Shown here: in pieces, positions 22,645 to 25,028 of the stretch
Layout of the letters: each line of letters starts with the position of its first letter
Position numbering within the stretch: the first letter of the stretch is position 1
Assembly (NCBI GenBank): GCA_000729835.1
Contig: JFHB01000320.1
Location: 1 to 25,028 of the forward strand
DNA length: 25,028 nt
DNA from: Atkinsonella hypoxylon
Lineage: Eukaryota > Ascomycota > Sordariomycetes > Hypocreales > Clavicipitaceae
Reading direction: 5' to 3'
Translations under genes and position numbers: made by a program
The notes under the pieces: model-generated
Told to the model about the DNA's origin: nothing
What the model saw: the letters and a program-made list of their open reading frames with translations, nothing else
Databases searched by the model: none

Positions 22645-24252
22645 TCAGCGCCACGAGCTAAGAATAGCTGTAATTGGTGTTGCCTAGCTACTAAGCTGCT
22701 ACTTATAACATAGATCCTTAAAACCGATATTAGCAGCAGCTATAGCGGCCTCCTAGAGCGCTAGAAGGCGCTGCTAAGCCTTTTCTACATCCTTAATATT
22801 AACGAATTTTTTATTTAGGTTATAAGTAACTTTCTGCTTTTTCTATAGTTTATATTAATTAATTTAATGCTAAAGGTCCTAAATCTAGCGCTCTATATTT
22901 ATTAGCTTAAGGTTTTTATTGTTTAATCCCTTCTGGATTTTGCGAAATAATTAACAGTAAGCTAGGCCTAATGCTTATAGTTTAATTACTTAGTTAATAA
23001 GCTAATAAATGTAACAGCTGTGCTAAGGGGTTATAAGATAGTTGTTCTAACTATTATTTATGCTTACTGGAGCTAGCGTGAAAGGTTTTTTAGCTAATAG
23101 TAGTAATTTTAATAGAAGAGGTTTACTAATGTTTAAAGAGCAAATTCTAGTAGCTTTCTAACCTACTAAGATATTTCTTTTTGTAATTCTAGCTTTATAA
23201 GCCTTATAGTAATATTCTAGAAATAGAGACTTACTTATAGAGGTTGTTGTTAATAATAGTTAGAAGTCTATAATTAAAGCGCAATAGCTAGCCTTAATAG
23301 GCGCAAAAACGCCTACATTAAGTGGTTGTAGTATGTATAATAAATGTTCTAGTAGAAAAAGTAAATAGATATTGTTTTTAAAGTACTTAAGCATAAAGTT
23401 ATTATTAATATAACTATTGTAACTATTAAGAATAAGAAGCTAGGCCTTTAACGATTTAGTAGGTATTGTTTTAGGGATAAAGACCTCTTTTAGCTAATAT
23501 AGCCTAATTGTGTTTAATGTTTAGCCGTTAGGTAATACTGTAAAGTGCTATATACTATATTTAGCTATATTATCTTTATTAAGGAACTACTGCTGCTGTA
23601 CGCTTTATCCCTTAAATATAATAAAAGAGCAAATTGCTCTACTGTCTGCACTAATGCACTTAATAATTAAAGTCTAATAACGTAATCTAGGGTGTTTTCT
23701 AATAATGCTCTTTATTTGCAAGCTTTTAAGCACTAGGCTATTGCTTCTCTAGCTCTCTTAAATGCCTATTTTATCTATATTGTATTAGTTTATTGTTTTA
23801 ATTAACTTAATAATAGGTTAGTCTAGGAGAGTAAAGAAGCCCTTAATAGAATCAGCAGAAGCTCTATTAATGCAGCAGGAATCTATTTACTTACCTCTCT
23901 TTATTAATACTTCTAAATGCCTATATAAAAAGCCTTAAACTTAGTTCTTTCTAAGAGGTTAAAAGTTACTGCCTTTAGCTAGTAGGTGTAACACAATGCT
24001 ATAGAGCTGTAAATAAGTTATAGGCATATTTAATAATGCCTAGGATAAAATCTAGCTAATAAGGCTTTCTTCTTCCTTATAAGAGAGTTGCTGCAATTGC
24101 TTAAATGCATTATTTCGCGTTTAGCGGCCTTTAAATTAGTTCTAAAGCGTTGTCTTTAGTATTAACTACTGCTTTACTGCTTAGGCAATTAGTAGGCCTT
24201 CTGTAATAGTAAGTATTGCATCTTAAATGTTGTTTTCTGTGTAGTTAGGTAT
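22645..24252 (-). pseudogene. pogo/Fot1-family transposase (CENP-B-type HTH plus DDE domain), RIPed
   Basis: A single minus-strand frame of about 535 codons without indels, from a presumed ATA (RIPed ATG) at 24252 to TGA at 22647-22645. The N-terminal HTH remnant is DAILTITEGLLIA near residues 11-23. The CENP-B-type DNA-binding motif is PLRKN-V-GFLYRH, residues 99-112 (stops at dashes). The first catalytic Asp survives in NIDKIG (residue 160, codon at 23775). The second reads Asn in LLILNSYNSY (residue 276, 23427) and the third reads Asn in LLQPLNVGVF (residue 312, 23319). The spacing (35 residues between the last two) fits the pogo DDxD type. The C-terminal LFRKIQKG and coiled-coil tail, ending in GFKDLC, are typical of fungal relatives. 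It would have cut and pasted the element at TA sites; it is inactive now. Confidence 0.9.
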
Positions 24253-24356
24253 CGCGAAGCTAATAATAATAAAATTATAATAGTAGTAGTTAAATTGCAC
24301 GAAAAAACGCGGTTTAAAGATAGCTGCTTCTAGTGTTGAAGGAGGTAAATTTACGG

Positions 24357-24395
24357 TCCGAATGTAGGTGGGTTCTGTAGGTGGGTGCCCTACGT
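24357..24395 (-). repeat. Right terminal inverted repeat of pogo/Fot1 element
   Basis: The inverted partner of 22562-22600, with one mismatch of RIP type (A for G on the TIR strand). The element ends ...GCCCTACGT and is followed by the TA duplication. Confidence 0.93.
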
Positions 24396-24397
24396 TA

Positions 24398-24723
24398 TAG
24401 TAAATCTTTTTGCGGAAATTATAAAGTGGCCCACGAGCCCCTTCTAGCGACCACAGCCCGCCGATATAGTTAGAGGGTCTATAAGGGACTGGAAAGATTC
24501 GAGATCCTACCCTTACTGTTCGTTATAGCGCTCTTAATATAAAGATACCACTATTACAGTTATCTATTGCCTCTACGTGATCTATACTATACACTACAGC
24601 TTGATTTAGGCCGCTGCTGCTTCCACTACGTGATAATTGCTAGGAGCAATTACAGGTGCTAAATCTAAGAGACCACTACCCTCTTAGATATCTAGTCCTG
24701 TAATCCCTATTATTTTCAATAAG
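24398..24723 (+). repeat. Copia 3' LTR, second part, interrupted at base 695
   Basis: Continues the LTR after the pogo insertion and matches 15432-15757. It stops at ...TTCAATAAG (intact LTR: ...TTTAATAGG), where another LTR begins. It is GC-richer than the 5' LTR equivalent and retains CCACGAGCCCC and CAGCCCGCCGAT. Confidence 0.9.
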
Positions 24724-25028
24724 TGTTAAAAATAAGCTACCCTGTATAGCCTATTTTTATGCCTACTAGTTGCTCTATCACGTGACCCTCATTAGGTCTT
24801 GTTACGTTGATTTTTGGTAGAGATATCGCTGTTACTAGATGCGAAACATCTAGAATCGACTAAGGCAAAGTTGCCTAACCTATAGTTAACTTTAACTGCG
24901 ATTTTCTCTACAACTAGCAATAGTAGAAATTTAAGAAGTATACTATTTAAAAGCTAAGAATTAAAGCTATTTAATAGTATAATTGTTAAATAGAGTTACT
25001 TATAAGGGTTACTTATTATTAGTGGAAT
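24724..25028 (+). repeat. Third-element Copia LTR (nested), partial at right edge
   Basis: The first 305 bp of an LTR of the same family, starting TGTTAAAAATAAGC and inserted within the 3' LTR of the right Copia copy. It keeps CACGTG at 24779-24784 and the multi-stem palindrome. Whether it is a solo LTR or the 5' LTR of another full element cannot be seen. The likely target duplication is ATAAG (24719-24723). Confidence 0.88.

Larger units (their letters stand above)
22562..24395 (-). mobile_element. pogo/Fot1-type (Tc1-mariner superfamily) DNA transposon inserted in the Copia 3' LTR
   Basis: This is 1834 bp bounded by 39-bp terminal inverted repeats and by a TA target duplication (22560-22561 and 24396-24397). 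Removing the element and one TA restores the LTR sequence ...CATATAGTAAATC exactly as expected from 15430-15445. It encodes one minus-strand transposase relic. The length, TA target and internally repeated TIR fit fungal Fot1/pogo elements. Confidence 0.92.
15063..24723 (+). mobile_element. Ty1/Copia retrotransposon, right copy, near full length, RIPed and carrying nested insertions
   Basis: The order is 5' LTR (15063-16067), leader, gag-pol (16697-22012), 3' untranslated region, polypurine tract (22185-22192) and 3' LTR (22193 onward). The internal order Gag-PR-IN-RT-RNase H defines Copia. The 3' LTR is split by a pogo-type element at 22562-24395 and interrupted at its base 695 by another LTR at 24724. 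The remaining ~310 bp of the 3' LTR should lie beyond the window. Removing the pogo insertion, the visible 3' LTR is 695 bp, exactly matching 15063-15757 in length. Confidence 0.9.

Noticed and set aside
22498..22713. 71-codon plus-strand ORF
   Set aside because: It runs across the junction of the Copia LTR and the pogo TIR and is antisense to the transposase tail. It has no family features.

Overview
The window is a transposon graveyard from a filamentous ascomycete. It shows repeat-induced point mutation (RIP): C-to-T and G-to-A changes, CpA and TpG loss, extreme A+T content, and TAA/TAG stops scattered through reading frames that are otherwise free of indels. I find no intact protein-coding gene, no tRNA or rRNA gene and no CRISPR array. 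Nearly everything recognisable is a broken mobile element.

Layout. (1) 1-~4507, plus strand: a heavily RIPed Ty3/Gypsy pol relic, open at the left edge, with protease, reverse transcriptase, RNase H and integrase in one frame. (2) ~4508-8759: equally RIPed DNA with two unrecognised degenerate frames pointing towards each other (plus ~5041-5880; minus ~6036-7670). (3) 8760-8871: a short, strikingly less mutated island. (4) 8872-14516, minus strand: a 3'-truncated Ty1/Copia element (half of gag-pol and a leader) with two tandem LTRs. (5) 14517-15062: AT-rich spacer. (6) 15063-24723, plus strand: a second, much more complete Copia element of the same family, with 5' LTR, leader, a ~1771-codon gag-pol frame, polypurine tract and 3' LTR. 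(7) Its 3' LTR is split by an 1834-bp pogo/Fot1-type DNA transposon (22562-24395, minus-strand transposase). (8) The same LTR is interrupted at its 695th base by another LTR of the same family (24724 to the right edge).

The two Copia copies face away from each other and form a very large imperfect inverted repeat, about 4.6 kb of homologous sequence per arm plus one extra LTR on the left, around a 546-bp spacer. The relative order I can read is: the Copia element at 15063 inserted first, then the pogo element and the extra LTR entered its 3' LTR. RIP has since removed catalytic residues from all three element families by the same kind of G-to-A change (Asp to Asn in the Copia protease and RT, the Gypsy RT, and two of three pogo transposase aspartates).

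The most unusual observation is a RIP context effect. In 1-8760 I find no TCA, CCA or TGG and only one TGA, while GCA/TGC and ACA/TGT are still common. The mutator seems to have run close to completion at pyrimidine-CA sites and to have spared purine-CA sites.
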